Part shown: positions 10,538 through 22,385 of the stretch, one piece after another
How positions within the stretch are numbered: the first letter of the stretch is position 1
Layout of the letters: every line of letters begins with the position of its first letter
Assembly (NCBI RefSeq): GCF_001750725.1
Contig: NZ_CP017279.1
Coordinates: forward strand, 992,001-1,056,000
Direction: 5' to 3'
From: Enterobacter ludwigii
GTDB taxonomy: Bacteria > Pseudomonadota > Gammaproteobacteria > Enterobacterales > Enterobacteriaceae
Length of the DNA: 64,000 nucleotides
Position numbers and translations under genes: made by a program
The notes under the pieces: model-generated
What the model was told of the DNA's origin: nothing
Database searches by the model: none
The model's input: only the letters and a program-made list of their open reading frames with translations

Positions 10538-11212
10538 TTAGCGTATTTCGAACAGATAACCCTGACCACGGACGGTCGTGATCACGTCCTGCGGGTACTC
10601 CGCCTGAATTTTCTTGCGCAGACGTCCCATCAACACATCAATCGTGTGGCTCTCACGCAGCTCGGCATCCGGATAAAGCTGAAGCATTAAGGAGTCTTTG
10701 CTCACCACTTTACCGCTGTTGCGGATTAACGTTTCCATGATGGTGTATTCAAACGCGGTCAGCTTAATGACTTCATTATTAATCGAGAATTCACGACGGG
10801 AGAGATCAACCTGGAAAGGGGGAATCGAAATCACCTGGGAGGCCAGGCCGCTGTTGCGGCGCAGCAGTGCCTGCATGCGTGCCGCCACTTCTTCGATGTG
10901 AAACGGCTTGGTGACGTAATCATCGGCGCCCGCGCTGAGCACTTCAACCTTGTCCTGCCAGCCTTCACGTGCGGTCAATACCAGAACCGGAAGGGAGACA
11001 TCATGGCTGCGCCAGCGACGAATCAACGACAAACCGTCTTCATCAGGCAATCCGAGATCGACGATGGCGATGTCCGGCAGGTGCTCATTGAGATAATAAT
11101 CGGCTTCTTTTGCATCTTCGGCATCGTCCACCTGATGTCCCATCTCCTGAAGCTGAACCTTCAGGTGATGGCGTAGCAATGCGTTATCCTCAACAACCAG
11201 TACGCGCATCAT
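10538..11212 (-). CDS. phoP: Response regulator PhoP
   Basis: This OmpR-type regulator (224 aa) has a receiver domain with phospho-acceptor Asp in [11 protein letters not shown] and the conserved Lys in YVTKPFH, then a winged-helix DNA-binding domain ([15 protein letters not shown]...TVRGQGYLF). It starts [10 protein letters not shown]; either Met can serve, with GGGAG 7-10 nt upstream. It controls Mg2+, lipid A and virulence genes and is autoregulated through the PhoP box upstream. Confidence 0.98.
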   Translation of the reverse strand: MMRVLVVEDNALLRHHLKVQLQEMGHQVDDAEDAKEADYYLNEHLPDIAIVDLGLPDEDGLSLIRRWRSHDVSLPVLVLTAREGWQDKVEVLSAGADDYVTKPFHIEEVAARMQALLRRNSGLASQVISIPPFQVDLSRREFSINNEVIKLTAFEYTIMETLIRNSGKVVSKDSLMLQLYPDAELRESHTIDVLMGRLRKKIQAEYPQDVITTVRGQGYLFEIR

Positions 11213-11240
11213 CTTTTCTCCCTATATGAATGGTATGAAT

Positions 11241-11287
11241 AGTTTAACGCTGATTATGTTGTTGTGGGGATAAACATTAAGTAAACC
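11241..11287 (-). promoter_or_regulatory. PhoP box and -10 element of the phoPQ promoter
   Basis: On the minus strand GGTTTA-N5-TGTTTA (11287-11271) is a direct repeat with the spacing of the PhoP box, followed by a -10-like TAAACT (11246-11241). Arrangement and flanking bases parallel the autoregulated E. coli/Salmonella phoP P1 promoter. Confidence 0.85.
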
Positions 11288-11299
11288 GGGGAAAAGCAG

Positions 11300-11323
11300 C
11301 CCCCTTTCCAGGCGGAAAGGGGG
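11300..11323 (-). terminator. purB terminator
   Basis: CCCCCTTTCC and GGAAAGGGGG form a perfect 10-bp stem with a 4-nt loop, followed on the minus strand by CTGCTTTTC. It lies just after the purB stop and ahead of the phoP promoter. Confidence 0.75.
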
Positions 11324-11331
11324 AAGGGAGG

Positions 11332-13351
<2,020 letters not shown>

Positions 13352-13378
13352 ACGTTCTCCTTTATGTGTGCAATCGTG

Positions 13379-14491
13379 TTAAACGGCCGGCAGCGGCAGG
13401 CGCTGTTCAATGATCCCGCCGCCCAGACAGATTTCGCCGCTGTAGAATACGGCGGACTGGCCTGGGGTGACCGCCGCAACCGGCTCGTCGAAACGCACAT
13501 CAATGCGTTCATCATCCAGCGCGGTGACAGTACAAGGGATATCGGTCTGGCGATAGCGTGTTTTTACCGTGCAGCGCAGCGTACCCTTCAGCGGCTCACG
13601 ATCGACCCAGTGCAGCTGTTGTGCGATGAGGCCGACGGACATCAGACGCGGATGGTCGTGGCCCTGAGCAACAACCAGAATATTGTTTTCGACATCTTTA
13701 TCTACGACGTACCACGGATCTTCGCTGCCTTCTTTGGTGCCGCCAATACCCAGCCCTTTACGCTGGCCCAGCGTGTGGTACATCAGCCCCTGATGTTGAC
13801 CAATCTCATCACCGTCGACGGTAACGATTTTGCCCGGCTGTGCCGGCAGGTAACGACCAAGGAAATCGCGGAATTTACGCTCGCCGATAAAACAGATACC
13901 GGTAGAGTCTTTTTTCTTCGCGGTGATCAGATCCAGCTCTTCGGCGATTTTACGCACCTGCGGCTTTTCAAGCTCGCCTACCGGGAACAGGCTTTGCGCA
14001 ATCTGTTCGTGGCTGAGTGTATAAAGGAAGTAGCTTTGATCTTTGTTGCCATCCAGACCGCGCAGCAGCTGGCTTTTGCCATTCACATCGGCACGACGCA
14101 CGTAGTGCCCGGTCGCAATATAGTCTGCGCCCAGATCTTCTGCGGCGAATTCCAGGAAGGCTTTAAATTTGATCTCTTTGTTGCACAGAATGTCCGGGTT
14201 CGGGGTACGACCGGCTTTGTACTCTTCCAGGAAAAGCTCGAAGACGTTGTCCCAGTATTCTGCGGCAAAGTTAACGGTGTGCAGTTCAATGCCCAGCTTA
14301 TCGCACACCGCCTGCGCATCGGCGAGATCCGCAGCAGCAGTGCAATATTCCTCGCCATCATCTTCCTCCCAGTTCTTCATGAACAGGCCCTCCACCTTAT
14401 AGCCCTGTTGTTGCAACAGGTAGGCGGAAACGGAGGAATCGACACCGCCGGACATGCCGACGATCACTTTTTTCTGGCTGTTATCTGACAT
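13379..14491 (-). CDS. mnmA: tRNA-specific 2-thiouridylase MnmA
   Basis: This 370-aa enzyme inserts sulfur at position 2 of the wobble uridine of Lys, Glu and Gln tRNAs. Visible are the PP-loop GMSGGVDSS, the first catalytic cysteine in NPDILCN and the second in STGICFIG. I use the ATG at 14491 ([12 protein letters not shown]); the open frame runs 31 codons further upstream without family similarity. Confidence 0.97.
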   Translation of the reverse strand: MSDNSQKKVIVGMSGGVDSSVSAYLLQQQGYKVEGLFMKNWEEDDGEEYCTAAADLADAQAVCDKLGIELHTVNFAAEYWDNVFELFLEEYKAGRTPNPDILCNKEIKFKAFLEFAAEDLGADYIATGHYVRRADVNGKSQLLRGLDGNKDQSYFLYTLSHEQIAQSLFPVGELEKPQVRKIAEELDLITAKKKDSTGICFIGERKFRDFLGRYLPAQPGKIVTVDGDEIGQHQGLMYHTLGQRKGLGIGGTKEGSEDPWYVVDKDVENNILVVAQGHDHPRLMSVGLIAQQLHWVDREPLKGTLRCTVKTRYRQTDIPCTVTALDDERIDVRFDEPVAAVTPGQSAVFYSGEICLGGGIIEQRLPLPAV

Positions 14492-14531
14492 GGAATACTC
14501 ACGACATTGAACTTCAAGGCGGCGTATTCTA

Positions 14532-15005
14532 TCACGCCCCCCCACCATTGGCACCCTCTGTAAACGGCCAGTTAAATTCTCCAATCACCTCAAGCGGCAG
14601 GCGACCAGCAGACTGCCAGCAGCGGATACTCTCGGCAACCAGCGGCGAGCGCAGGTTTGGCGCGTTCAGGATCTCTTCGGCAGTGACCCACAGGCAGCGA
14701 TCGATATCATCGTCCTGCGGCTCTGTGGCGCACGTTTCGCTAAGCTCGACGGCAAATAAAAAGCGCAGGAACGGGGTGTGATCAGGGGCAATCCACTGGT
14801 GCATACGGATGAAGTGCTGCGGCTCCGCGTGGATACCTGTCTCTTCCCACAGTTCGCGTTTAGCGGCCTGCAGTAAGGTTTCATTGGCTTCTAGGTGCCC
14901 GGCAGGCTGGTTCCACAGCGCCTTGCCGTTAATACTCTCTTCTACGACCAAAAACTTACCCTGCGCGTGAACCACGCAGGCGACCGTGACATGTGGTTTA
15001 AACAT
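14532..15005 (-). CDS. nudJ: Nudix phosphatase NudJ (HMP-PP / nucleoside diphosphate hydrolase)
   Basis: The 157-aa protein has a complete Nudix box, [23 protein letters not shown] (G-x5-E-x7-REL-x-EE-x-G-I, residues about 37-59). The family hydrolyses HMP pyrophosphate and nucleoside di- and triphosphates. It lies between rluE and mnmA as in E. coli; the C-terminus differs slightly and ends in a Gly-rich tail. Confidence 0.93.
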   Translation of the reverse strand: MFKPHVTVACVVHAQGKFLVVEESINGKALWNQPAGHLEANETLLQAAKRELWEETGIHAEPQHFIRMHQWIAPDHTPFLRFLFAVELSETCATEPQDDDIDRCLWVTAEEILNAPNLRSPLVAESIRCWQSAGRLPLEVIGEFNWPFTEGANGGGA

Positions 15006-15014
15006 AGTGACTCC

Positions 15015-15668
15015 TTAAGGGGTAACGTCCCGCCATTCACCGTTTGCCAGTGAATCCAGGGTGTAGTTGCCCATGGCGTAGCGAATAAGTCGCAGGGTAG
15101 GGAAGCCCACGTGTGCGGTCATCCGACGAACCTGGCGATTACGGCCTTCATAAAGGGTGATCTTGAGCCAGCTCGTCGGGATGGATTTGCGCTCGCGGAT
15201 CGGCGGCGTGCGTGGCCACAGCCATTCCGGCTCGCTGACGAGCTCAATACCTGCAGGCAAGGTAGGACCATCGTTTAACGTCACGCCGCGGCGTAATGTC
15301 GCCAGCGTCTCTTCATCCGGTTCACCTTCAACCTGGACGAAGTAAATCTTTCCCGTGCGTTTGCCCGGCTGAGTGAGCCTGGCCTGTAAGGCACCATCGT
15401 TGGTTAAGACCAGAAGTCCTTCGCTATCCCGGTCCAGACGGCCGGCGGCGTAGACACCCTGAACAGGAATGTAATCCTTCAGCGTGCTGCGTCCGGCTTC
15501 GTCAGTAAACTGCGGCAAAACATCGTAGGGTTTATTGAACAAAATCACCCGCTTTGGCTGGGATTCTTGTGGTCTTCTGGCGGCTTGTCGTGAGCTGAAT
15601 CGCTCAACCCGGTGTTTTGTAAAAGAAGTTTTCTTCATGGTATTTTCAGACGTTATCAATTGCCGCAT
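15015..15668 (-). CDS. rluE: 23S rRNA pseudouridine(2457) synthase RluE
   Basis: This 217-aa RsuA-family pseudouridine synthase modifies 23S rRNA. The catalytic aspartate motif [14 protein letters not shown] and the C-terminal [10 protein letters not shown] motif are visible. The N-terminus is basic and variable; an internal Met at codon 11 is an alternative start. It ends 9 nt before nudJ and is divergent from icd. Confidence 0.96.
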   Translation of the reverse strand: MRQLITSENTMKKTSFTKHRVERFSSRQAARRPQESQPKRVILFNKPYDVLPQFTDEAGRSTLKDYIPVQGVYAAGRLDRDSEGLLVLTNDGALQARLTQPGKRTGKIYFVQVEGEPDEETLATLRRGVTLNDGPTLPAGIELVSEPEWLWPRTPPIRERKSIPTSWLKITLYEGRNRQVRRMTAHVGFPTLRLIRYAMGNYTLDSLANGEWRDVTP

Positions 15669-15785
15669 TATAGCCTATTAACGAAGACCTTTCATGGCGT
15701 CGGACAATCAGGTACTATCGAAGGGCTCATTACAATTTATTAACATAAGATCAGTAACAACCAGAAGCGCTCGAAGGAGAGGTTA

Positions 15786-17036
15786 ATGGAAAGCAAAGTA
15801 GTTGTTCCGGCGGAAGGTAAAAAGATCACCCTGCAAAACGGCAAGATTAACGTTCCTCACAATCCGATTATCCCGTTCATCGAAGGTGACGGTATCGGTG
15901 TAGACGTTACCCCGGCAATGCTGAAAGTGGTTGATGCCGCTGTTGAGAAAGCCTACAAAGGCGAGCGTAAAATTTCCTGGATGGAAATTTACACCGGTGA
16001 AAAATCTACTCAAGTTTATGGCCAGGACGTTTGGCTGCCAGCTGAAACGCTGGACCTGATCCGCGACTACCGCGTTGCTATTAAAGGCCCTCTGACAACT
16101 CCAGTCGGTGGCGGTATTCGTTCCCTGAACGTTGCGCTGCGTCAGGAGCTGGACCTGTACGTGTGTCTGCGTCCGGTTCGTTACTATCAGGGCACCCCAA
16201 GCCCGGTTAAGCACCCTGAACTGACCGACATGGTTATCTTCCGCGAAAACTCAGAAGACATCTACGCGGGCATCGAGTGGAAAGCGGACTCTGCTGACGC
16301 AGAGAAAGTGATTAAATTCCTGCGCGAAGAGATGGGCGTGAAGAAAATTCGCTTCCCTGAGCATTGCGGTATCGGTATCAAGCCTTGCTCCGAAGAAGGG
16401 ACTAAACGTCTGGTGCGTGCGGCCATTGAATACGCGATCACCAACGACCGTGACTCTGTGACGCTGGTTCACAAAGGCAACATCATGAAGTTCACCGAAG
16501 GCGCATTCAAAGACTGGGGCTACCAGCTGGCGATGGAAGAGTTCGGTGGTGAGCTGATTGACGGTGGTCCATGGCAGAAGATCAAGAACACGAACACCGG
16601 CAAAGAGATCATCATTAAAGATGTGATCGCCGATGCGTTCCTGCAGCAGATCCTGCTGCGTCCTGCTGAATATGACGTTATCGCCTGTATGAACCTGAAC
16701 GGTGACTACATCTCCGACGCCCTGGCGGCGCAGGTTGGCGGTATTGGTATCGCCCCTGGTGCGAACATCGGTGACGAGTGCGCACTGTTCGAAGCGACCC
16801 ACGGTACGGCACCAAAATATGCCGGCCAGGATAAAGTGAACCCAGGTTCTATCATCCTGTCTGCAGAAATGATGCTCCGTCATATGGAATGGTTCGAAGC
16901 CGCAGACCTGATTGTTAAAGGTATGGAAGGCGCGATCAACGCGAAAACCGTAACCTATGACTTCGAACGTCTGATGGAAGGCGCTAAGCTGCTGAAATGC
17001 TCAGAGTTTGGCGACGCGATTATCGCGAACATGTAA
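15786..17036 (+). CDS. icd: NADP-dependent isocitrate dehydrogenase
   Basis: This TCA-cycle enzyme (416 aa, full length) converts isocitrate to 2-oxoglutarate. The substrate/phosphorylation loop [13 protein letters not shown] contains the serine that AceK phosphorylates in E. coli, and [28 protein letters not shown] is intact. AAGGAGAGGT precedes the ATG. The C-terminus ([13 protein letters not shown]) is intact. icd is a known phage target, but the prophage integrase lies over 4 kb away and no icd fragment is visible at the right end. Confidence 0.98.
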   Translation: MESKVVVPAEGKKITLQNGKINVPHNPIIPFIEGDGIGVDVTPAMLKVVDAAVEKAYKGERKISWMEIYTGEKSTQVYGQDVWLPAETLDLIRDYRVAIKGPLTTPVGGGIRSLNVALRQELDLYVCLRPVRYYQGTPSPVKHPELTDMVIFRENSEDIYAGIEWKADSADAEKVIKFLREEMGVKKIRFPEHCGIGIKPCSEEGTKRLVRAAIEYAITNDRDSVTLVHKGNIMKFTEGAFKDWGYQLAMEEFGGELIDGGPWQKIKNTNTGKEIIIKDVIADAFLQQILLRPAEYDVIACMNLNGDYISDALAAQVGGIGIAPGANIGDECALFEATHGTAPKYAGQDKVNPGSIILSAEMMLRHMEWFEAADLIVKGMEGAINAKTVTYDFERLMEGAKLLKCSEFGDAIIANM

Positions 17037-17060
17037 TCCAGATTCTGGGTTAAACAAGAG

Positions 17061-17085
17061 CGGGAGCCGATTGGTTCCCGTTTTT
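17061..17085 (+). terminator. icd terminator
   Basis: CGGGAGCC and GGTTCCCG form an 8-bp stem with one G-U pair, followed by five T. Confidence 0.8.
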
Positions 17086-17450
17086 ATTATTAGTTTTCGA
17101 ACGGTTATCAACAATTTATCAAAATAGATTATCAAAATCCTCTCTTAATCAGATGTTTTTCCCTATTATTTCCGCATTTTCCAAAACAATTTACCAGACG
17201 GCATACAGGTTACTATAAGCATATAATATGTATTCGGGCGTTGTAGTTTCCAAACTATCAGAAATGTATACAACGTCGGTTCTCATATCCTTTTGCTATT
17301 TTATCTGGGAATCACTGGTTCCTGTTGATTTCCTTAGTCAATATACAAAAATATACATTTCATTGTGTGATTATAACTTTTTCTTGCGTATTTATATGCT
17401 GGTAACACAATTTTATCTCTGTATATTTAAGAGAAATTTTTGGAGGATTT

Positions 17451-17934
17451 ATGCATAAAATTAAGCTTGCAGTGCTGTTTCTTTTTATTTGCGTTTTTAA
17501 CACGACTGTATCTGCTAGTAATTCAATGTCTATGAATTATGCCATAGGCAAGAAAAATGGGGCAGAAAATATGCATGGAATGAATATCATGTTTAGACAC
17601 GATATGAATAATTTCGCACTGGTCGCATCAGGCACTTATATACAGAACACCAGCGGATCTGGATATTCTTATTTAAAGAATAAATATGCATCTATTATGC
17701 CGGGTATAGCATTTAACATTACGCAAGATTTAAAATTATATGGGCTTGCTGGTCTTGCTTCTGGTTCAAAAATGCAACCTAATCAAACACATGAGGTTTA
17801 TGGAGCCGCTTTTGGTGCTGGTTTTTTTTTACAATTTAACAGACAACATTCAATTAAATTCAGGATATGAATTGGGTATTATTGATAACAAAGAAATAAA
17901 TACTTTCATCATTGGGATAGGATATTTGTTTTGA
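17451..17934 (+). pseudogene. OmpX/PagC/Ail-family outer-membrane protein, out of frame at a T9 tract
   Basis: A GGAGG-led ATG starts a signal peptide (MHKIKLAVLFLFICVFNTTVSA) and a small beta-barrel (YAIGKKNG, MPGIAFNITQDLKLYGLAG). The frame is lost after nine T (17822-17830) and stops at 17870. Removing one T restores a normal barrel end, FFYNLTDNIQLNSGYELGI...IIGIGYLF, with the terminal Phe typical of the family and a total of about 160 aa. Relatives act in host-cell adhesion, serum resistance or surface remodelling. The tract may be phase-variable, subject to transcriptional slippage, a fixed mutation or a sequencing error. Composition is AT-rich, unlike icd. Confidence 0.75.
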
Positions 17935-17951
17935 TTTTGAAGGTGAATAAA

Positions 17952-18488
17952 ATGATCTCTAAAAAATTATTAAGAATATACGTTATTACTGACAATTATT
18001 TTTTATATCACGGCATCAGGGAACTTATTGAAGATTCAAAAGTTTTTGAATCTTATACATATAACGTTGAGCAAACAACAAAGCTTCCAACACTTATTTT
18101 TTATCATAAGTATCATACTCAAGATATTATTATTACAGATAACTTTTTACATTGTTATGCAGTTTCAAAATACAGACCAGAAAAAACTTTGATTTTACCA
18201 TGTAATTACGACTTGGATAAATACATTGAGTGTTTTAATGATTTAACAGACCAAAATGACTTTCATGATATGCTTCATTTTAAAAAACTATCATCAAAAG
18301 AGGCTCTTTTGTTCACTTTGTTTTCTGAAGGAACAACAGATGACAACATTGCAATTATTCTTAACATAACAAAAAAGACAATAAGCACACATCGGCGTAA
18401 TATTTTGCAAAAATTAAATTTAAAAAATAGACATGAACTTTATATGTATGCTCTGGCAACAAAGGAAGGGGTTTATGAGCATGTATAA
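17952..18488 (+). CDS. LuxR-type transcriptional regulator
   Basis: The 178-aa protein has a poorly recognisable N-terminal half (receiver-like length, no clear phospho-Asp motif) and a C-terminal LuxR/FixJ helix-turn-helix (LSSKEALLFTLFSEGTTDDNIAIILNI and TKKTISTHRRNILQKL, about residues 112-170). The ATG at 17952 has AAGGTG upstream; the frame extends to a TTG at 17931. It starts 18 nt after the porin-like gene and overlaps the next small gene by 14 nt, so it may regulate this island. The target is unknown. Confidence 0.8.
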   Translation: MISKKLLRIYVITDNYFLYHGIRELIEDSKVFESYTYNVEQTTKLPTLIFYHKYHTQDIIITDNFLHCYAVSKYRPEKTLILPCNYDLDKYIECFNDLTDQNDFHDMLHFKKLSSKEALLFTLFSEGTTDDNIAIILNITKKTISTHRRNILQKLNLKNRHELYMYALATKEGVYEHV

Positions 18489-18630
18489 TATAATATCTAT
18501 TGTATCGATAATGGTATTGATTCCATTCTCAATCTATTGTCTTTATGCTAATTATCGCATAAACGAAAAGAAGAGTATTACATCAGAAACAACACCATTA
18601 TGGAGAAAGATTTTTCTGCCGCCTAAGTGA
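18475..18630 (+). CDS. Small single-helix membrane protein
   Basis: The 51-aa product has one hydrophobic segment (residues about 5-25, NIISIVSIMVLIPFSIYCLY) followed by a short polar, basic tail. AAGGGG precedes the ATG at a good distance, and the start overlaps the end of the LuxR-type gene, suggesting co-translation. It ends exactly where the convergent IprA-like gene ends. I recognise no family. Confidence 0.55.
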   Translation: MSMYNIISIVSIMVLIPFSIYCLYANYRINEKKSITSETTPLWRKIFLPPK

Positions 18631-19230
18631 TTAATATTTTAGCGGTAGGTTTTTAATGTTTAAAAGTTTTCCTCTGTGAATTTTAATATACCCCCCATCA
18701 TTGAGGTCTTTTAGAACTTTATTTAAGGAGCTACGAGATATTGTACTTCTAGATAAAATGAATTTGAAAACTGAAATTTGAGATCTTTCATTTTCTGGTA
18801 ATTCCCATATAGCTTCTAAGTTGTTTTTTATAATATCGTAGGCATTTTTTGATGAAAATCTTTGATCCCTTTTGAAAAAGTTTGAAGCGATTTCACAAGT
18901 CATTAAGAAAAAATGTTTCCACAAATCATTACTATCAGCCAGGCAGTTCAGTTCTATAGTTGGAATTGCTGTAAAGGTTGCATCCGTTGAAGCTCTGAAA
19001 TAATGATAATCATTCTTTTCGAACATAAAAAATAACCCTAAAATATGAGGTGCATATACAGTGAAAATTAAAATATCGTCTGTTTTCCTATAAATATCTA
19101 CTCTACCTTCGGTGAGAAAGTAAACATGTGGTTTATTATTGAGTGTGCTGTGTATCTGCTGTCCATTTGACGCATAAATGCGTATAAATTTGTTAGAAGC
19201 TTCAACAATCTCTAAGATATGGTCAAACAT
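18631..19230 (-). CDS. IprA/YaiV-like CRP-fold transcriptional regulator
   Basis: The 199-aa protein has an N-terminal cyclic-nucleotide-binding-like fold (VYFLTEGRVDIYR, LGLFFMFEKNDYHYFRAST) and a C-terminal winged helix (SRSTISRSSLNKVLKDLNDGGYIKIHRGKLLNI). The ending closely resembles E. coli IprA/YaiV, a regulator linked to oxidative-stress and envelope phenotypes; ligand residues of true CRP are not apparent. It runs against the neighbouring genes and may repress or activate the flanking island promoters. Confidence 0.65.
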   Translation of the reverse strand: MFDHILEIVEASNKFIRIYASNGQQIHSTLNNKPHVYFLTEGRVDIYRKTDDILIFTVYAPHILGLFFMFEKNDYHYFRASTDATFTAIPTIELNCLADSNDLWKHFFLMTCEIASNFFKRDQRFSSKNAYDIIKNNLEAIWELPENERSQISVFKFILSRSTISRSSLNKVLKDLNDGGYIKIHRGKLLNIKNLPLKY

Positions 19231-19642
19231 GATTTAATGCCTCTGCTATTATTTTCATTCTTAAAGTTTGATGTTAGGCAATCATATGATCTTTTTAGGG
19301 GATGGCAAGTTTAAATTTAAATATGTTCTTGTGTAATTATACATAATTTATCTATTAGTTAAATTACCAGCAGGCAGTTCTGGGTTCGTCAAAAAATATC
19401 AATCTATCATTCTCAATAGTCGTTTGGATGTGTATTTTGTGTTAGTTGATTGTTTGGTAGGGTGCTAATAATATATATTATAACTATTTATAATATATAG
19501 CGTGCATACTAATGTTTTCCATGCTTGAGTATTGCTAAAAACACTTCTGCAATTCTATTTTTTTTGCGATATTTTTACTAGTCTACTCATTCTGTTTTGA
19601 ATTATATTGGTTTTGAATTTAATGTTAGAAAGAGGATTGAAT
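19231..19642. other. AT-rich intergenic region
   Basis: About 410 bp of strongly AT-rich sequence lies between the divergent IprA-like gene and the following small ORF, with repeats such as TATATATTATAAC and TATAATATATAG (19472-19500). It probably holds both promoters and may be an H-NS target. I see no ORF with a ribosome site and no RNA gene. Confidence 0.4.
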
Positions 19643-19777
19643 ATGTTATTTCTACTTTCATGTATTGTCTTATTGATACTGATAGTTGCTGTTGTTTACG
19701 TTATGCTATTGAATAAAAATAGCATGGATATAACGCAATTCATAGATTTACTATATAAAGATGATGAAGAGAAATAA
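19643..19777 (+). CDS. Small single-helix membrane protein (44 aa)
   Basis: An ATG with AGAGGA six bases upstream starts a 44-aa peptide. Residues 2-22 are one very hydrophobic helix (LFLLSCIVLLILIVAVVYVML), followed by an acidic tail ending DDEEK. It ends 22 nt before the flippase gene, so it is probably cotranscribed with it. No family is recognised; its shape resembles the other small membrane protein of this island. Confidence 0.5.
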   Translation: MLFLLSCIVLLILIVAVVYVMLLNKNSMDITQFIDLLYKDDEEK

Positions 19778-19799
19778 ATATTTAAAAGAGGTTGGATAG

Positions 19800-21101
19800 G
19801 TGTTAACTAAAACTCAAAAAAATATCATTTGGATGATTACAGAAAAATCAATAGGCGTAATTGGTCTTTTCTTTATAAACGCTTTAGTAGCTAAATACTT
19901 GGGGCCTGTAGTAATTGGGCAAATAGCAATCGCAACTGCGATTTTTCAAATTATCCAAGTTGCCGCGGTTTTTGGTAGCGATAGTATTTTCTATAAAAGA
20001 ATAACCACAAATTTACTGGGCGGCATTCAATTAATGTTGCCTGTATTCATATTGAGGAGTGCGGTATTTATATTTTTTGCATGTGCTTGCATCATGATTT
20101 TAAATGTGCAAATGGATTTAACAGGTATGGTGTTAGTGCTGTCAATATGTTTGGCATATTACTTTTACACAATTGATACATATACCAGCCTTAATGAGTC
20201 ATTACTGAACTCTAGAATGAATGCTCTTGCAAACGTAACCGGACTTATTTTCGGTTTAGTAGTCAGAGCATTAATGGTTAAATATAAAGCTCCGGTTATC
20301 TTTTTTGGATTGCCTCTTATAATTATAAGCGCCACCCCTTACTTTTTGAAGTTATTTATATTCCGGAGGGAGTATAAAAGTAAAGTGTCAATAAAATACA
20401 AAGTATTAAGAAAAAGATTTTTTCACCTGAGTTATGCGGGTAGTATTCTCGTTATTCCTTCTGTTATTGCATCAATCTATCCGAGGTTGAATTTACTTGT
20501 AATATCATGTTTGTATGGTGATCATGATGTCGGCATATATTCAGTTTCTCAAACTCTTGCTACTAGTTGGAATTTCATTTTGCTATCATTGCTAACCTCT
20601 TGTTTACCAGCAATATTTCGAGAGAAAAGTAAATCAAAAATAATAAATCTTGGTGCAAGACTGCATTTGAATATCATTTTACTGTCAATTCCAGTAATAT
20701 TGCTGATGACGTTTTTGATAAACTATATAATTTTCTACATATATGGGGGTGAGTATAATGAATCTATAGCGCCTTGCATTTTATTATGTTTTGCAACATT
20801 ATTATCTACACTTGGAATGGCTTCATCAAAAATAATTGTTAAGTTTTCTGGATATAGATTTTTGCTATATAAAACTATATTTGTTTTGGTTTTTAGTTTG
20901 GTGCTTTCTTATTTGTTTTCTCTAAGGTTCGGGTTAATTGGTGCTGCCTTAGCGGTTATCATCACTGAAATTTTTTCTCTAACAATTTTTAACTACTTGT
21001 TCATGCAAGGTTTTATATTGTTAGTGCATATCGAAATAATAAAGGTTATTTGCGGGTGCGTTCAAAAGTTATTTAAAATAAAAGCGCTCGATAAAGATTA
21101 G
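19800..21101 (+). CDS. Oligosaccharide flippase (Wzx/PST-type)
   Basis: This 433-aa, GTG-initiated protein has about twelve hydrophobic helices and the N-terminal pattern of polysaccharide flippases (NALVAKYLGPVVIGQIAIATAIFQI). AGAGG precedes the start. The family moves lipid-linked glycans across the inner membrane during O-antigen, capsule or enterobacterial common antigen synthesis. It is an orphan: no glycosyltransferase or polymerase is nearby. Codon use is AT-rich like the rest of the island, suggesting horizontal transfer. The substrate is unknown. Confidence 0.75.
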   Translation: MLTKTQKNIIWMITEKSIGVIGLFFINALVAKYLGPVVIGQIAIATAIFQIIQVAAVFGSDSIFYKRITTNLLGGIQLMLPVFILRSAVFIFFACACIMILNVQMDLTGMVLVLSICLAYYFYTIDTYTSLNESLLNSRMNALANVTGLIFGLVVRALMVKYKAPVIFFGLPLIIISATPYFLKLFIFRREYKSKVSIKYKVLRKRFFHLSYAGSILVIPSVIASIYPRLNLLVISCLYGDHDVGIYSVSQTLATSWNFILLSLLTSCLPAIFREKSKSKIINLGARLHLNIILLSIPVILLMTFLINYIIFYIYGGEYNESIAPCILLCFATLLSTLGMASSKIIVKFSGYRFLLYKTIFVLVFSLVLSYLFSLRFGLIGAALAVIITEIFSLTIFNYLFMQGFILLVHIEIIKVICGCVQKLFKIKALDKD

Positions 21102-21240
21102 CAAAGAGAAATCTTTATCTGAATAGGTTAAGATAAAAGTTTACGTCTAAAATTCATTCTTAATAAAAGATATTAATTGTTATGTTTAATTAAATTGGTA
21201 AGGCGTTTTGCAGTCCGGTGGGGTTTTAAAAATTAATATA

Positions 21241-21259
21241 AAGGAGTGTATACTCCTTT
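21241..21259 (-). terminator. int terminator overlapping its stop codon
   Basis: AAGGAGT and ACTCCTT pair around a GTAT loop. On the minus strand the hairpin is followed by the T-rich sequence TTATATTAATTTTT. It overlaps the int stop. Confidence 0.55.
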
Positions 21260-22385
21260 ATATAAATATTTTAATCCAATCTTTACCCCGATCATCATGA
21301 TATCGAGCCGTTTGATTCGGTGACTTATGACCTAGCAACTTCTGAGTATCTATCCCTTGAATCTCATATAGTCTTTCCGCTAACGAGCGTTGTTCATGGA
21401 AAGTAGCTGGCGTGCCATTCCCCCAATTTATGTCTGATTTATCACGAGCCTTACTGAAGTTCATTGTTATTGTGTTCGACTTTACCTGAGCACCTCGTTC
21501 TGCCATTGAGGTTGCCCGAAAGAAGTGGATTAGGTATGGACTCACTGCATAGTCACGGCAACGTGCAACTACATCCCTCAAACTCCAGTCAATCGCGTTA
21601 AGCCTTAGGGATAGAGGGATCGCTAGCTTGCTCCCTGTTTTCTCCTGAACGACATGCAGATGGTCATCCCAAATATCGCTAAACTTCATGTTGGAGATAT
21701 CCCCAAGGCGTTGACCAGTAACGAGTGCCAATAGCATTGCATTACCCATGTATTGATGGCGGGCATCAGCTATCTCGAAAATCTTTTGCCATTCGTCAAG
21801 GTTAAGACGCTGTCGGGTAATCCGTCGGCGTGGTTGTTTTGTAGCAAGAGCCGGGTTATAACCCGGCGGTACCTCGCCATAATGCTGTGCTTCCTTGAAA
21901 ACATCGATCAAAACAGAGCGGATTACCTGGGCCATCCTCGGTTGACCTTCTGCAACATAGGACTCCAGTATCTGGGCAACATCCCGAACATCGACGGATG
22001 AAATCAATTTCATTCCCACGCTCTCACGAAGTAGGGCTACTGGTTTAGCCTTTTGTTTATGAGTGTTCGGCTTGATATCACCATTCTCCAGTCTTTCATC
22101 CTGAATTTTCCAATAACGATCTAACCACGTATTTGTTGTTATCGCCTTTTCTTTGCTGGTGGCGATCTTGTCACTGAGAGCCAAAACCTGCCTAGTGCGC
22201 TGTTCAGCTAGTCGCTCATTAGCTTCGATTGCTATTGCTGTTGCTTCAGCCTCGTTAGTTCCGAGGCTGTGAAATTTACCAGTAATAGGATGCTTATAAC
22301 GCCAGTAGATTTTATTTACCTTACGACTGTAGAGCGGATAAAGATTAGGTATCTTAACGTTGTTTTTACGTGGTCGGGCAGCCAT
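21258..22385 (-). CDS. int: Lambda-type tyrosine integrase
   Basis: The 375-aa integrase carries an N-terminal arm-binding domain, a core-binding domain, and all catalytic residues: Arg in TGQRLGDIS, Lys in EKTGSKLAIP, HxxR in FHEQRSLAERLY, His in LLGHKS and the nucleophile Tyr in TARYHDDRG. Domain order and motifs match lambda Int, not the phage 21/e14 (icd-specific) enzyme. It catalyses integration and, with Xis, excision. It overlaps xis by 20 nt and marks the left end of the prophage; attL should be just left of it. Confidence 0.95.
   Translation of the reverse strand: MAARPRKNNVKIPNLYPLYSRKVNKIYWRYKHPITGKFHSLGTNEAEATAIAIEANERLAEQRTRQVLALSDKIATSKEKAITTNTWLDRYWKIQDERLENGDIKPNTHKQKAKPVALLRESVGMKLISSVDVRDVAQILESYVAEGQPRMAQVIRSVLIDVFKEAQHYGEVPPGYNPALATKQPRRRITRQRLNLDEWQKIFEIADARHQYMGNAMLLALVTGQRLGDISNMKFSDIWDDHLHVVQEKTGSKLAIPLSLRLNAIDWSLRDVVARCRDYAVSPYLIHFFRATSMAERGAQVKSNTITMNFSKARDKSDINWGNGTPATFHEQRSLAERLYEIQGIDTQKLLGHKSPNQTARYHDDRGKDWIKIFI

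Noticed and set aside
14492..14584. 31-codon N-terminal extension of mnmA
   Set aside because: No similarity to MnmA and it enters the region next to nudJ; the ATG at 14491 fits the family.
15786..17036. icd as attachment site of this prophage
   Set aside because: Int is lambda-like, not phage 21/e14-like, lies over 4 kb from icd, and no icd 3' duplicate is visible at the right end.
17228..17458. 76-aa open frame upstream of the porin-like gene
   Set aside because: No ribosome site, Tyr/Phe-rich composition typical of AT-rich noncoding DNA, and it overlaps the GGAGG-led porin start.
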